Under the pieces are notes generated by a model. The model searched no databases and was not told the origin of the DNA. It was given only the letters and a program-made list of their open reading frames with translations. A DNA stretch of 13,691 bases from Candidatus Sulfopaludibacter sp. SbA3 (GTDB lineage Bacteria > Acidobacteriota > Terriglobia > Bryobacterales > Bryobacteraceae). The stretch covers positions 1-13,691 of the forward strand of contig CAMDKT010000081.1 of NCBI GenBank assembly GCA_945900935.1. Direction: 5' to 3'. The translations under genes were made by a program, and so were the position numbers. The first letter of the stretch is position 1, and each line of letters opens with the position of its first letter. Below are positions 7,141-13,691 of this stretch, piece after piece.

Positions 7141-7162
7141 TCGCCTCCCATTCACCTACAAT
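7133..7162 (+). promoter_or_regulatory. Possible promoter with very short leader for the ABC operon
   Basis: TACAAT at 7157-7162 (5 of 6 to the -10 consensus) lies 14 bases before ATG 7177. A poor -35 candidate (TCAAAT, 7133-7138) is 18 bases upstream. A start near 7169 would give a leader of about 8 bases, too short for a ribosome binding site, and indeed none is visible. This would be a leaderless or nearly leaderless message. Confidence 0.35.
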
Positions 7163-7176
7163 CAGTAGTAACCCCC

Positions 7177-8049
7177 ATGGAACTGATTATTCAGAATCTG
7201 TCCAAGACATACGCCAACGGCGTCAAAGCGCTGGACAACGTCACGCTGTCAATACCGCAAGGCATGTACGGACTGCTGGGGCAGAACGGCGCGGGCAAGT
7301 CGACCCTGATGCGAACGATTGCCACATTGCAGGACGCCGATTCCGGCTCCGCAATGCTCGGCGACATCGACGTTCTAAAAGATCGCGACGCGGTTCGCCA
7401 GCGGCTCGGCTACTTACCGCAGGATTTCGGCGTCTATCCCCGCATCTCCGCGTTCGACATGATGGACCATTTGGCCCTGCTGAAAGGCGTCACCAATAAA
7501 GCCGAGCGCAGGCAACTTGTGGAAGCCATGTTGAACAAGGTGAACCTCTACGAGCACCGCAAGAAAGCGTTGGCCAGCTACTCCGGCGGCATGCGGCAGC
7601 GCTTCGGAATCGGCCAGGCGCTCATCGGCAATCCGCAACTGCTAATCGTCGATGAACCCACCGCCGGGCTCGATCCCGGCGAGCGCAACCGCTTCTACAA
7701 TCTTCTCGCCGAAGTGGGCGAAAGCGTCATCGTCATCCTCTCCACCCACATCGTCGAAGACGTCCTGGAGCTGTGCAGCAAAATGGCCATCATCCACAAG
7801 GGCTGCGTGCTCTATGAAGGCGGACCGGACGCAGCCGTTGAAGCGCTGGAAGGCCGCATCTTCAGCCGCAAAATCGAGAAAGCGGATTTGGCGCGATACG
7901 AGTCGGAATACAAAGTTATCTCCAATAAAATGCTCGCCGGCCGTCCGCTCATCCACGTCTTCTCGGAGGAACCCCTAAACGCCGGGTTCGCCCCGGTGCG
8001 TCCCAGTCTGGAAGACGTCTTCTTCGCCAAAATCGGCGGATTGAACTAA
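7177..8049 (+). CDS. ABC transporter ATP-binding protein
   Basis: This 290-residue cytoplasmic ATPase powers the permease encoded next door. All nucleotide-binding motifs are intact: Walker A GQNGAGKST near residues 34-42, Q-loop LPQDFG, signature YSGGMRQRFG, Walker B LLIVDEPTAGLDP, and switch histidine in STHIVED. It belongs to the drug/Na+/polysaccharide-export (ABC-2) type, with the C-terminal helper region ending PSLEDVFFAKIGG that is common in this class. The frame is open upstream to an ATG at 7075, but those 34 residues lie over the toxin remnant and precede the natural domain start MELIIQNLSKTY, so ATG 7177 is chosen. The permease-peptidase fusion begins 10 bases after the stop, so the two form an operon. 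The transported substrate cannot be inferred. Confidence 0.95.
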   Translation: MELIIQNLSKTYANGVKALDNVTLSIPQGMYGLLGQNGAGKSTLMRTIATLQDADSGSAMLGDIDVLKDRDAVRQRLGYLPQDFGVYPRISAFDMMDHLALLKGVTNKAERRQLVEAMLNKVNLYEHRKKALASYSGGMRQRFGIGQALIGNPQLLIVDEPTAGLDPGERNRFYNLLAEVGESVIVILSTHIVEDVLELCSKMAIIHKGCVLYEGGPDAAVEALEGRIFSRKIEKADLARYESEYKVISNKMLAGRPLIHVFSEEPLNAGFAPVRPSLEDVFFAKIGGLN

Positions 8050-8059
8050 AGGCGCCTCC

Positions 8060-11000
8060 ATGATTTGGAACCTATTTACATTCGAAGCCCGCTACTGGCT
8101 GCGCGGCATGATGGTGTGGGTCTTCACCGTCATCATCGGAACCATGATCTTCGCCGCCGCCAGTTCCGACAAAATCACCGTCGGCGCATCGCTCGAAAAT
8201 ACCTTTCGCAATGCGCCCTTCGTCATCCAAAATTTCTACGCCGTGATGAGCCTCTTGACGCTGCTCATGACGACCGCATTCGTCAACGGCGCCGCCGCGC
8301 GCGATTTTCAATACGGCACGCAGCAACTCATCTTCTCCACCCCGCTCAAGAAACTCGACTTCCTTCTCGGCCGTTTCTTCGGCGCAGCCATGGTCTCGGT
8401 CATTCCCATGCTGGGCATCTCGGCCGGCGTTATCCTCGCCGCCTACATGCCCTGGATCGACGCCGAGCGTTGGGGTCCCATTGCCTGGGCCGCGCACGGG
8501 AAAAGCATTCTCGTCTTCGCCATTCCCAATACGCTCTTTATCTCCTCTGTCATCTTCTGCGTGGCCGTCCTCACGCGCAGCACAGTCACCTCGTTCATCG
8601 GATCGCTGGCGCTGCTGACCGCTTATACCGTCGCCGGCGTGTTGACACAGGACCTCGATAACGAAACGCTCGGCATGTTGATGGACCCGTTCGGCATTGA
8701 CACGTTTTCCATCATGACCAAGTACTGGACCGTCGCCGAAAAGAACGGCGTCGCGATGGGCTTGCAGGGCATGATGCTCTGGAACCGTCTCCTTTGGCTA
8801 GCCGTTGGCGCTGGCATTTTCTCCTTCACCGCCTGGCGGTTCTCCTTTGCGGAACGCTCCGGGAAGAGGCACTCGGCGCAGGTCGAAACGACGGCGGCCC
8901 ATTCCGTCGATATCCCGCAAGTGACGTATGCGCGGCACGCCGCCTGGGCCCAGTTCCGCCGGCTCATCGGATTTGAATTCCGGGGTCTCGTCAAGACAAC
9001 GTCCTTCATCGTCCTCCTCATCGCCGCTCTGCTGAACACGGTACCCAGCATCATCCTCTCCGCCAGGGAGGGCTACGGTAACGGATCCTATCCGGTCACG
9101 TATTGGATCCTTGAGATCATTCAAGGCTCCCTCTATATCTTCACCATCTCGATGATCACCTACTACGCCGGTGTTTTGATCTGGCGCGAGCGAGACACGC
9201 GCATGGACGAGATTGAAGACGTCACGCCGCATCCCTCCTGGATCCGCTATCTCGCCAAACTCGCCGCGCTGCTCGGCGTCATGGCCCTGCTCCAGACACT
9301 GATGATGATCACCGGCATCAGTGTCCAAACTGCCTTCGGGTACCACCGTTACCAGCTTGCCCTCTACGGCAGTGAACTGTTTATTTATGATTTCTCCCTC
9401 TTTTTCTTCTTCGCCGTCCTCGCGTTTTTCATCCATGTTCTTTCCCCGAACAAATACGCCGGCTACTTTGCCTTCGTCGCTTTTCTCATCGCCAACGGCG
9501 CCGTTTGGGAGCCGCTCAACGTCGCCACACGCCTCGTCCGCTACGCTTCGCGTCCGAACTCCACCTATTCCGATTTCTACGGAAATGCTCCATTTATCGC
9601 GGGTTGGTGGTGGTTCACCGCCTATTGGGCCGCCTGCGCCGTCTTCCTGGCCATCGTCACTTCCGCGCTCTGGCCCCGCGGCAAGGAGACTTCGCTCGCC
9701 AAACGGTTCGCCGCCTTCAATCCCAAGCTCCGGACTGCGGCCGTCTGCTCCGCCGTGCTCTTCGCGGCGCTCGGCGGCTGGCTCTTTTGGAATACCATGA
9801 TGCGCAATAAACTCATCGGCCCGGAAACCGCGCTCGACATGCGCGCCGAGTACGAAAAGACATACAAACAATTCCAGAATCTTCCCCAGCCCCGCGTCAC
9901 GCAGATTCAATACGACATCGATCTTTTTCCCGAACGCCGCGCCATCGTCCTCAAAGGCGATCAGCAGATCGTCAACAAACACACGGCTCCGCTCACGGAA
10001 ATGCACTTGGTCACGGAGCGCGCCTACCGCTACGAAATCCAGATCGATGGCGCCAAACTCGATAAGAACGACATACGGCATCAGTACCGTATCTACAAAC
10101 TCGACCCGCCCATGCAGCCAGCCGAAACGCGACGCATGCGCTACACCGTTTCCTACGAGCCTATCGGCGTCGAGAACTCCGTCCGAGCCACGGAGATCGT
10201 CCAGAACGGAACCTTTTTCAACAACTCCATCGCGCCGCAAATTGGCTACCAGGCCGACGAAGAACTCTCCCAGCGCAACGACCGCAAGAAGCGCGGTCTA
10301 CCCGAAAAAGACCTCATGCCCAAGCTGGAGCGAAACTGCGCCGCCAACTGCATGAACACGTACCTTTCCAACAGCTCCGACTGGGTCAGCGTCGAATCGC
10401 GCATCTCCACCTCAGCCGATCAAATCGCTATCGCCCCGGGGACATTGTTGAAGGAATGGACCGAAGGCGGCCGCCGCCACTTCCACTACAAACTCGACAG
10501 GGACAGCATGAACTTCTACTCGTTCATGAGCGCCTCCTATCAAGTCGCGCGCGAGGAATGGAACGGCATCAAGACTGAGGTCTACTATCACGGCGAGCAC
10601 ACATGGAACGTGCCGAAGATGATGAAGTCCATGCAGAAGTCGCTCGACTACTTCACCAAAAACTTCGGCCCGTACGCCCATAAACAAGCCCGCATCATTG
10701 AGTTCCCCCGCGTCGCCGGCTCCGCCCAGGCTTTCCCCGGAACCATGCCCTATTCGGAATCCATCGGCTTCATCGCCAAAATGGAAAAACCCGACGACAT
10801 CGACAGGGTCTACTACGTCGTCGCCCACGAAATGGCGCATCAGTGGTGGGCCCATCAGGTCATAGGCGCCAACATGCAGGGCGCTACCGCGCTCAGCGAA
10901 ATGCTCGCCCAGTACGGTGCCCTGATGGTCATGGAAAAAGAATACGGCCGCGACACCATGCGCAAATTCCTGGAATACGAAATGGACGGCTATTTGCGCG

Positions 11001-11617
11001 CCCGCGGCCGGGAGCTTTTGAAGGAGCGGCCCGTACTCACTGTCGAAGCCGCGCAGGGCTACATCCATTACCAGAAGGGCAGCGCCGTCATGTACTACCT
11101 GAAGGAGATGATCGGCGAAGAAGCCGTCAATCGCGCCCTACGGAAACTGATCCAGAAGTTCGCCTACGCGCCGGCGCCCTATCCAACCTCACACGACCTC
11201 ATCGACGCCCTCCGCGAAGAAACGCCGCAAAACCTCCGCTACCTCATCAAGGATCTGTTCGAGGACATTACCCTATTCGGCAATCGTACCCTGCAAGCCA
11301 AAGCAAAAAAACTAGCGAACGGAAAATTCGAGGTCACCGTCGACATCGAAACCAAAAAGTTCAAGGCCGACGAAAAGGGCAATGAAACCGAGGTTCCGGT
11401 CGACGACTTCATCGAAATCGGCGCGTTCGCCAAGCCGGAAAAGGATAAACGCTACGGCCAACCGCTGTACCGCGAACGCGTCCATATGAAGTCCGGCAAG
11501 GGCCAGTACAAATTCACCGTCGATCAGGAACCGGAAAAAGCGGGCATCGATCCGTTCCGCCTGATGATAGATCGCCTGCCCGATGACAACCTCAAAAAAG
11601 TAACAATCGGCGAGTAA
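8060..11617 (+). CDS. ABC-2 permease fused to M1-family metallopeptidase
   Basis: This 1185-residue protein joins a membrane part (about residues 1-585) to a gluzincin peptidase domain (about 600-1180). The first part has some 12-13 hydrophobic segments in two sets (about 15-34, 56-78, 106-130, 148-171, 174-195, 243-260; then 313-333, 351-374, 397-420, 442-484, 514-537, 557-579), as in a tandem ABC-2 permease. The second carries zinc motif HEMAH at 923-927 with a likely third ligand Glu947 (in LSEMLAQY), GTMPYSES at 894-901 in place of the aminopeptidase GxMEN motif, and HYQKGS with the likely catalytic Tyr1004. Fusions of this type, annotated as ABC transporter permease/M1 aminopeptidase, are known in Bacteroidota and Acidobacteriota; their substrates are not established. 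The peptidase should face the periplasm. AGG in the 10-base gap after the ATPase serves as a modest ribosome binding site. The architecture is clear, the function open. Confidence 0.93.
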   Translation: MIWNLFTFEARYWLRGMMVWVFTVIIGTMIFAAASSDKITVGASLENTFRNAPFVIQNFYAVMSLLTLLMTTAFVNGAAARDFQYGTQQLIFSTPLKKLDFLLGRFFGAAMVSVIPMLGISAGVILAAYMPWIDAERWGPIAWAAHGKSILVFAIPNTLFISSVIFCVAVLTRSTVTSFIGSLALLTAYTVAGVLTQDLDNETLGMLMDPFGIDTFSIMTKYWTVAEKNGVAMGLQGMMLWNRLLWLAVGAGIFSFTAWRFSFAERSGKRHSAQVETTAAHSVDIPQVTYARHAAWAQFRRLIGFEFRGLVKTTSFIVLLIAALLNTVPSIILSAREGYGNGSYPVTYWILEIIQGSLYIFTISMITYYAGVLIWRERDTRMDEIEDVTPHPSWIRYLAKLAALLGVMALLQTLMMITGISVQTAFGYHRYQLALYGSELFIYDFSLFFFFAVLAFFIHVLSPNKYAGYFAFVAFLIANGAVWEPLNVATRLVRYASRPNSTYSDFYGNAPFIAGWWWFTAYWAACAVFLAIVTSALWPRGKETSLAKRFAAFNPKLRTAAVCSAVLFAALGGWLFWNTMMRNKLIGPETALDMRAEYEKTYKQFQNLPQPRVTQIQYDIDLFPERRAIVLKGDQQIVNKHTAPLTEMHLVTERAYRYEIQIDGAKLDKNDIRHQYRIYKLDPPMQPAETRRMRYTVSYEPIGVENSVRATEIVQNGTFFNNSIAPQIGYQADEELSQRNDRKKRGLPEKDLMPKLERNCAANCMNTYLSNSSDWVSVESRISTSADQIAIAPGTLLKEWTEGGRRHFHYKLDRDSMNFYSFMSASYQVAREEWNGIKTEVYYHGEHTWNVPKMMKSMQKSLDYFTKNFGPYAHKQARIIEFPRVAGSAQAFPGTMPYSESIGFIAKMEKPDDIDRVYYVVAHEMAHQWWAHQVIGANMQGATALSEMLAQYGALMVMEKEYGRDTMRKFLEYEMDGYLRARGRELLKERPVLTVEAAQGYIHYQKGSAVMYYLKEMIGEEAVNRALRKLIQKFAYAPAPYPTSHDLIDALREETPQNLRYLIKDLFEDITLFGNRTLQAKAKKLANGKFEVTVDIETKKFKADEKGNETEVPVDDFIEIGAFAKPEKDKRYGQPLYRERVHMKSGKGQYKFTVDQEPEKAGIDPFRLMIDRLPDDNLKKVTIGE

Positions 11618-11620
11618 ATC

Positions 11621-12163
11621 CTACTGTTTCAGGCTCAGTTTCTCTCTCGTCAACTTCTCCAGCGCCGGGCTCTTCAGTCCCGCGGCCTTTCCCTCGCTCA
11701 ACGCCGCCTCGGCCGGCAGCCCGTGCTCCGCGCCCCGGAATGATGCCCACGCCACGCCCACCCGATTGGAACTCGCGCAGTGCATCAGCACCTTTCCCTC
11801 TCCGGATTTGTTGAGCTCCGCATAGATCTTCGCCAGGTCGCCGTCGCTCGGCATTCCGCTGAACGGCACGTTCACATACTTCATTCCCGCCGCCTTGGCC
11901 GCCGTCGCTTCATCGAATCCCAGTTTTTCCATCTCCGCCGGCATCCGCAAATTTACCACCGTCTTCACGCCGAGTTTGGCATACTCCGCCAAGTCCGCCT
12001 GCGACGGCTGTCCCGCGAAATAGACCCGCGACCCAAACGCCGAAGAGTTCGGAGACTGTCCGACCGCCACCGGCGCTACCTTCGCCCCCGCCGTCCACGC
12101 CGGCTGCCCGTACGCCAACGAAGCCGTCAATCCGCATGCCGCCAACAACGCTATTTTCGTCAT
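11621..12163 (-). CDS. Secreted dual-specificity/DUF442-like phosphatase domain protein
   Basis: This 180-residue protein has a Sec signal peptide (MTKIALLAACGLTASLAYGQ, residues 1-20). The following domain resembles the beta-lactamase-hydrolase-like (DUF442) and dual-specificity phosphatase fold: RVYFAGQPSQADLAEYAKLG, then VKTVVNLRMPAE (about 67-78), then VNVPFSGMPS, then active-site loop VLMHCASSNRVG with Cys129 and Arg134. The loop is CX4R, as in DUF442 and rhodanese-like proteins, not the CX5R of classical tyrosine phosphatases. The usual glycine (HCxSGxR) is serine here. It probably acts in the periplasm on an unknown phosphate or sulfur compound. GGAGG ends only one base before the ATG (12165-12169 on the plus strand), an unusually short spacing, but no better start keeps the signal peptide. 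It is convergent with the permease gene, 3 bases apart, and lies just behind a metallophosphoesterase remnant. Confidence 0.85.
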   Translation of the reverse strand: MTKIALLAACGLTASLAYGQPAWTAGAKVAPVAVGQSPNSSAFGSRVYFAGQPSQADLAEYAKLGVKTVVNLRMPAEMEKLGFDEATAAKAAGMKYVNVPFSGMPSDGDLAKIYAELNKSGEGKVLMHCASSNRVGVAWASFRGAEHGLPAEAALSEGKAAGLKSPALEKLTREKLSLKQ

Positions 12164-12175
12164 GCCTCCATTCTG

Positions 12176-12392
12176 CTACTTTTTGCGGACATTCGCATCC
12201 ACAATGCGCTGCTCAAAACGAAACAGCATCGGATCGAGAGGGCCCGCCGTCGCCCGAATCCAATGCACATCCGGCGGGCCGAACGTCTCCACGCGGCTGC
12301 CCTCCCGGTTGCTTCGCGACGTTGTCGATCCGGAAATAGTGGCTGTCGCCGTGCACCTGCACCACCTGGGGGCCGCCTGTGTATCCGAACAT
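12176..12392 (-). pseudogene. C-terminal remnant of a calcineurin-like metallophosphoesterase
   Basis: On the minus strand from 12392 one frame reads PQVVQVHGDSHYFRIDN followed by VAKQPGG. A different frame then reads RVETFGPPDVHWIRATAG and FRFEQRIVDANVRKK and stops at 12176-12178. Together these match the C-terminal end of a family of secreted metallophosphoesterases, where HGD-[ST]-H-YFRID is followed after a loop by N-F-[ST]-RVE-x-FG-x-[PS]-x-VHW and a short tail. The frame change falls near 12298-12310, and the loop between the two blocks is shorter than I would expect, so an internal deletion of a length not divisible by three is likely. The rest of the enzyme (normally some 250 or more residues) is absent: a stop lies just upstream of 12392. 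It ends 12 bases before the phosphatase start, so it was probably once the preceding gene of that operon. Confidence 0.68.
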
Positions 12393-12417
12393 CCGTTGCG
12401 ACGATTATCGTCAAAAC
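12392..12417. repeat. Diverged direct repeat, copy 1, with 13-base palindrome
   Basis: This 26-base unit starts TCCGTTGC and ends AAAAC; it recurs 64 bases further on with about 5 differences. Its core GACGATTATCGTC (12400-12412) is a perfect odd palindrome with 6-base arms. It sits at the broken upstream edge of the metallophosphoesterase remnant. Two copies of a dyad in an intergenic region suggest operator sites or the edges of a lost insertion; the sequence alone does not decide. Confidence 0.45.
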
Positions 12418-12455
12418 AATCATTTCCGTTCCAACGCCGCCGGCACTTTCAAAAC

Positions 12456-12481
12456 TCCGTTGCAACGGTTATCGTTGAAAC
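12456..12481. repeat. Diverged direct repeat, copy 2, with near-palindromic core
   Basis: This second copy of the 26-base unit starts TCCGTTGC and ends GAAAC. Its core AACGGTTATCGTT matches the copy-1 palindrome with one non-complementary pair. It also contains CCGTTGCAACGG (12457-12468), a perfect 12-base palindrome not kept in copy 1. It lies about 40 bases beyond the stop of the M28 peptidase gene. The spacer between the copies (12418-12455) holds a short partial look-alike, TCCGTTCCAACG, near 12425. Confidence 0.45.
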
Positions 12482-12521
12482 GAGGAATCGGCTGCATCTG
12501 CGCGCCGCAGCAACAAACCCC

Positions 12522-13691
12522 TCACTTGCTCACCGCCACAAACCGCGGCGGCGCGGCCGTGTTGGCGAAGTCCAGCGTGCTCCGGTAAGCCAGCTTCAGA
12601 ATCTTCACCATCTTCGGAAAGTTGATCTTTTCCACCGAATCCGTCACCTGGTGATAATCGGGATGAAACCCCGTGAACCACCACAACGCCGGAATGTCCT
12701 TCAGCACAAACGGATACTGGTCGCTGCGAAAGAATACATTCAGCGCCGGCTCCGTATCCCATTTGTAGTTCAGCCGCAGCCCCACATGTTCATTGGATTT
12801 CTCCACCGCCCGCGCGTAGTCCGGGCTGTAATAGGCCCCCACCAGGTTCATCTCATTCGACGTGTCCGCCGCGATCGCAATCAGCCCATCCGTCTGCGTG
12901 CTCGCCTTCTCATCGCGCCCGATCATGTCGAAATTGATCACGGCCCGCGTTCCGGCCAGCGGCCGCAATGGCTGAGCCGCGTAGTGGTAACTTCCCAACA
13001 GCCCGCGCTCCTCCGCCGCGAAAACGGCGAACAGAATCGAGCGCCGCGGCTTCACACCGGCCTTCATAAACGCATGCGCCATCGCCACCACGCCCACCGT
13101 CCCGGATCCATTGTCATCCGCCCCAGGGAACAGCGCGCCCAAATTAAACGCCGGTCCATCGTGATCGTAGTGACCGCTGATTATGATGGTCTCGTCCTTC
13201 AGATCCGTCCCCTCCAGCAGCCCAACAACGTTGTAGCTCTCCGCCCGCTTCGTTTCCAGATTCACGATCTCGATATCCGCCGTCACACCCGGCAACAAGG
13301 CGGATCGCGGCTTCAAATCCCGGTCAATCGCCGCATGAACCGCGCTCGCCGATTGGCCCGTCGCAGCAACCAACTCTTTCCCCAACGCCTCGCTAATGGT
13401 CACCAGCGGAATCCGCAACTCGCCATTCTCCAGCGTCTGCTGCGGCAGCCGTGCGGTCCGTTGCGCCGACCCCGGAATCCGCGCCCGCCGCTCTTCATTC
13501 GACGGGTGCTTCCGGTTCGGCTCCGGCATCAGCAGCACCGCCGCCGCCCCATGCTCCTGCGCCGTCCGGATCTTCAGATACGTCCCCGCATAGCGCGTGT
13601 TCCCCTTCCCGCTGAACCGCGACGTGGCGTTATCCTCCTGCGGTTCGTGGTCAAAAATCAGCACCACCTTCCCCCGCACATCCAGGCCCTT
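12522..13691 (-). CDS. M28-family metallopeptidase with PA domain (5' end outside window)
   Basis: 389 residues are visible; the frame is open to the window edge (KGLDVRGKVVLIFDHEP...), so the start, and presumably a signal peptide, lie outside. The GTG at 13679 is not a credible start because the PA-domain strand continues upstream of it. Visible residues 1 to about 115 are the end of a protease-associated (PA) domain. The peptidase domain then shows the full M28 di-zinc set: SGHYDHDGPAF (His174), GADDNGSGT (Asp193), FAAEERGLLGS (Glu227 catalytic base, Glu228 ligand), NFDMIGRDE (Asp255), and HPDYHQVTDS (His347). It is therefore a probably active aminopeptidase-like enzyme, expected to be exported. 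It ends with a short basic tail. The downstream 358 bases carry only gene remnants and repeats, and no clear terminator. Confidence 0.93.
   Translation of the reverse strand, partial: KGLDVRGKVVLIFDHEPQEDNATSRFSGKGNTRYAGTYLKIRTAQEHGAAAVLLMPEPNRKHPSNEERRARIPGSAQRTARLPQQTLENGELRIPLVTISEALGKELVAATGQSASAVHAAIDRDLKPRSALLPGVTADIEIVNLETKRAESYNVVGLLEGTDLKDETIIISGHYDHDGPAFNLGALFPGADDNGSGTVGVVAMAHAFMKAGVKPRRSILFAVFAAEERGLLGSYHYAAQPLRPLAGTRAVINFDMIGRDEKASTQTDGLIAIAADTSNEMNLVGAYYSPDYARAVEKSNEHVGLRLNYKWDTEPALNVFFRSDQYPFVLKDIPALWWFTGFHPDYHQVTDSVEKINFPKMVKILKLAYRSTLDFANTAAPPRFVAVSK

Larger units (their letters stand above)
12164..12521. other. Intergenic region of decayed sequence
   Basis: These 358 bases contain no intact gene. 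The half next to the phosphatase holds the metallophosphoesterase remnant. The half next to the M28 gene holds the two 26-base repeats. Several short open frames on both strands cross it, but none shows a recognisable protein apart from the remnant. No hairpin followed by a T-run was found for either flanking gene. Confidence 0.6.

Noticed and set aside
7075..7176. Upstream start at 7075 for the ABC ATPase
   Set aside because: The extra 34 residues have no domain similarity, lie over toxin debris, and precede the normal ATPase N-terminus; there is no ribosome binding site.
8798..10240. 480-codon minus-strand open frame antisense to the permease
   Set aside because: It mirrors the well-supported permease frame, has biased Asp/Glu/Gly/Arg composition, no domain and no ribosome binding site; it is a GC-driven shadow.
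12160..12465. 101-codon minus-strand open frame in the gap before the phosphatase
   Set aside because: It runs across the metallophosphoesterase remnant in a third frame and gives an Arg-rich peptide; the remnant's own frames carry the recognisable motifs.
12392..12481. Possible minimal CRISPR array
   Set aside because: Only two diverged copies, a 38-base spacer with a partial look-alike inside it, and no cas genes.

Overview
The window reads as a GC-rich chromosomal segment from an Acidobacteriota-type bacterium, most likely of the Bryobacterales/Solibacter kind. This is inferred from family content, not from a marker gene: an Oar-like TonB-dependent receptor with an N-terminal carboxypeptidase-regulatory-like domain, Tat-exported Gfo/Idh/MocA and ThuA proteins, an ABC-2 permease fused to an M1 peptidase, and a secreted PA/M28 peptidase.

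Layout. Bases 1-289 hold no convincing gene; they end in a near-consensus sigma-70 promoter for an IclR-type regulator (290-1054, +). A 95-base gap containing a perfect dyad and a hairpin at the ribosome binding site leads into a large Oar-like outer-membrane receptor (1150-4482, +). Its stop overlaps the start of a ThuA-like protein (4476-5273, +). Meeting it head-on with one base between them is a Tat-signal Gfo/Idh/MocA oxidoreductase (5275-6864, -). The 312 bases that follow (6865-7176) are mostly gene debris: a 5'-truncated DUF433 antitoxin and the broken start of its PIN-like (DUF5615-type) partner. Next come an ABC ATPase (7177-8049, +) and, 10 bases on, a 1185-residue fusion of ABC-2 permease and M1-type metallopeptidase (8060-11617, +). 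Three bases later a secreted dual-specificity-phosphatase-like protein lies on the minus strand (11621-12163, -). Upstream of it (12164-12521) are the frameshifted C-terminal remnant of a calcineurin-like metallophosphoesterase and two diverged 26-base direct repeats. The window ends inside an M28 peptidase gene (12522-13691, -, 5' part outside).

How the genes may work together. The IclR-receptor-ThuA-Gfo/Idh block resembles a small sugar-uptake and oxidation locus: a ligand-responsive repressor or activator, an outer-membrane receptor, and two Tat-routed proteins of the families known as ThuA and ThuB in rhizobial trehalose use, which would make a periplasmic sugar-oxidation pair. The substrate cannot be read from the sequence. 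The ABC ATPase and the permease-peptidase fusion form a two-gene transporter/peptidase operon. The phosphatase and M28 peptidase look like exported housekeeping or accessory enzymes.

No phage, CRISPR, rRNA or tRNA was seen. The least expected material is in the two longer intergenic regions, both of which are graveyards of decayed genes rather than empty spacers. No clearly new system was found. The items most worth checking are the permease-peptidase active site, the dyads, and the decayed toxin-antitoxin pair.
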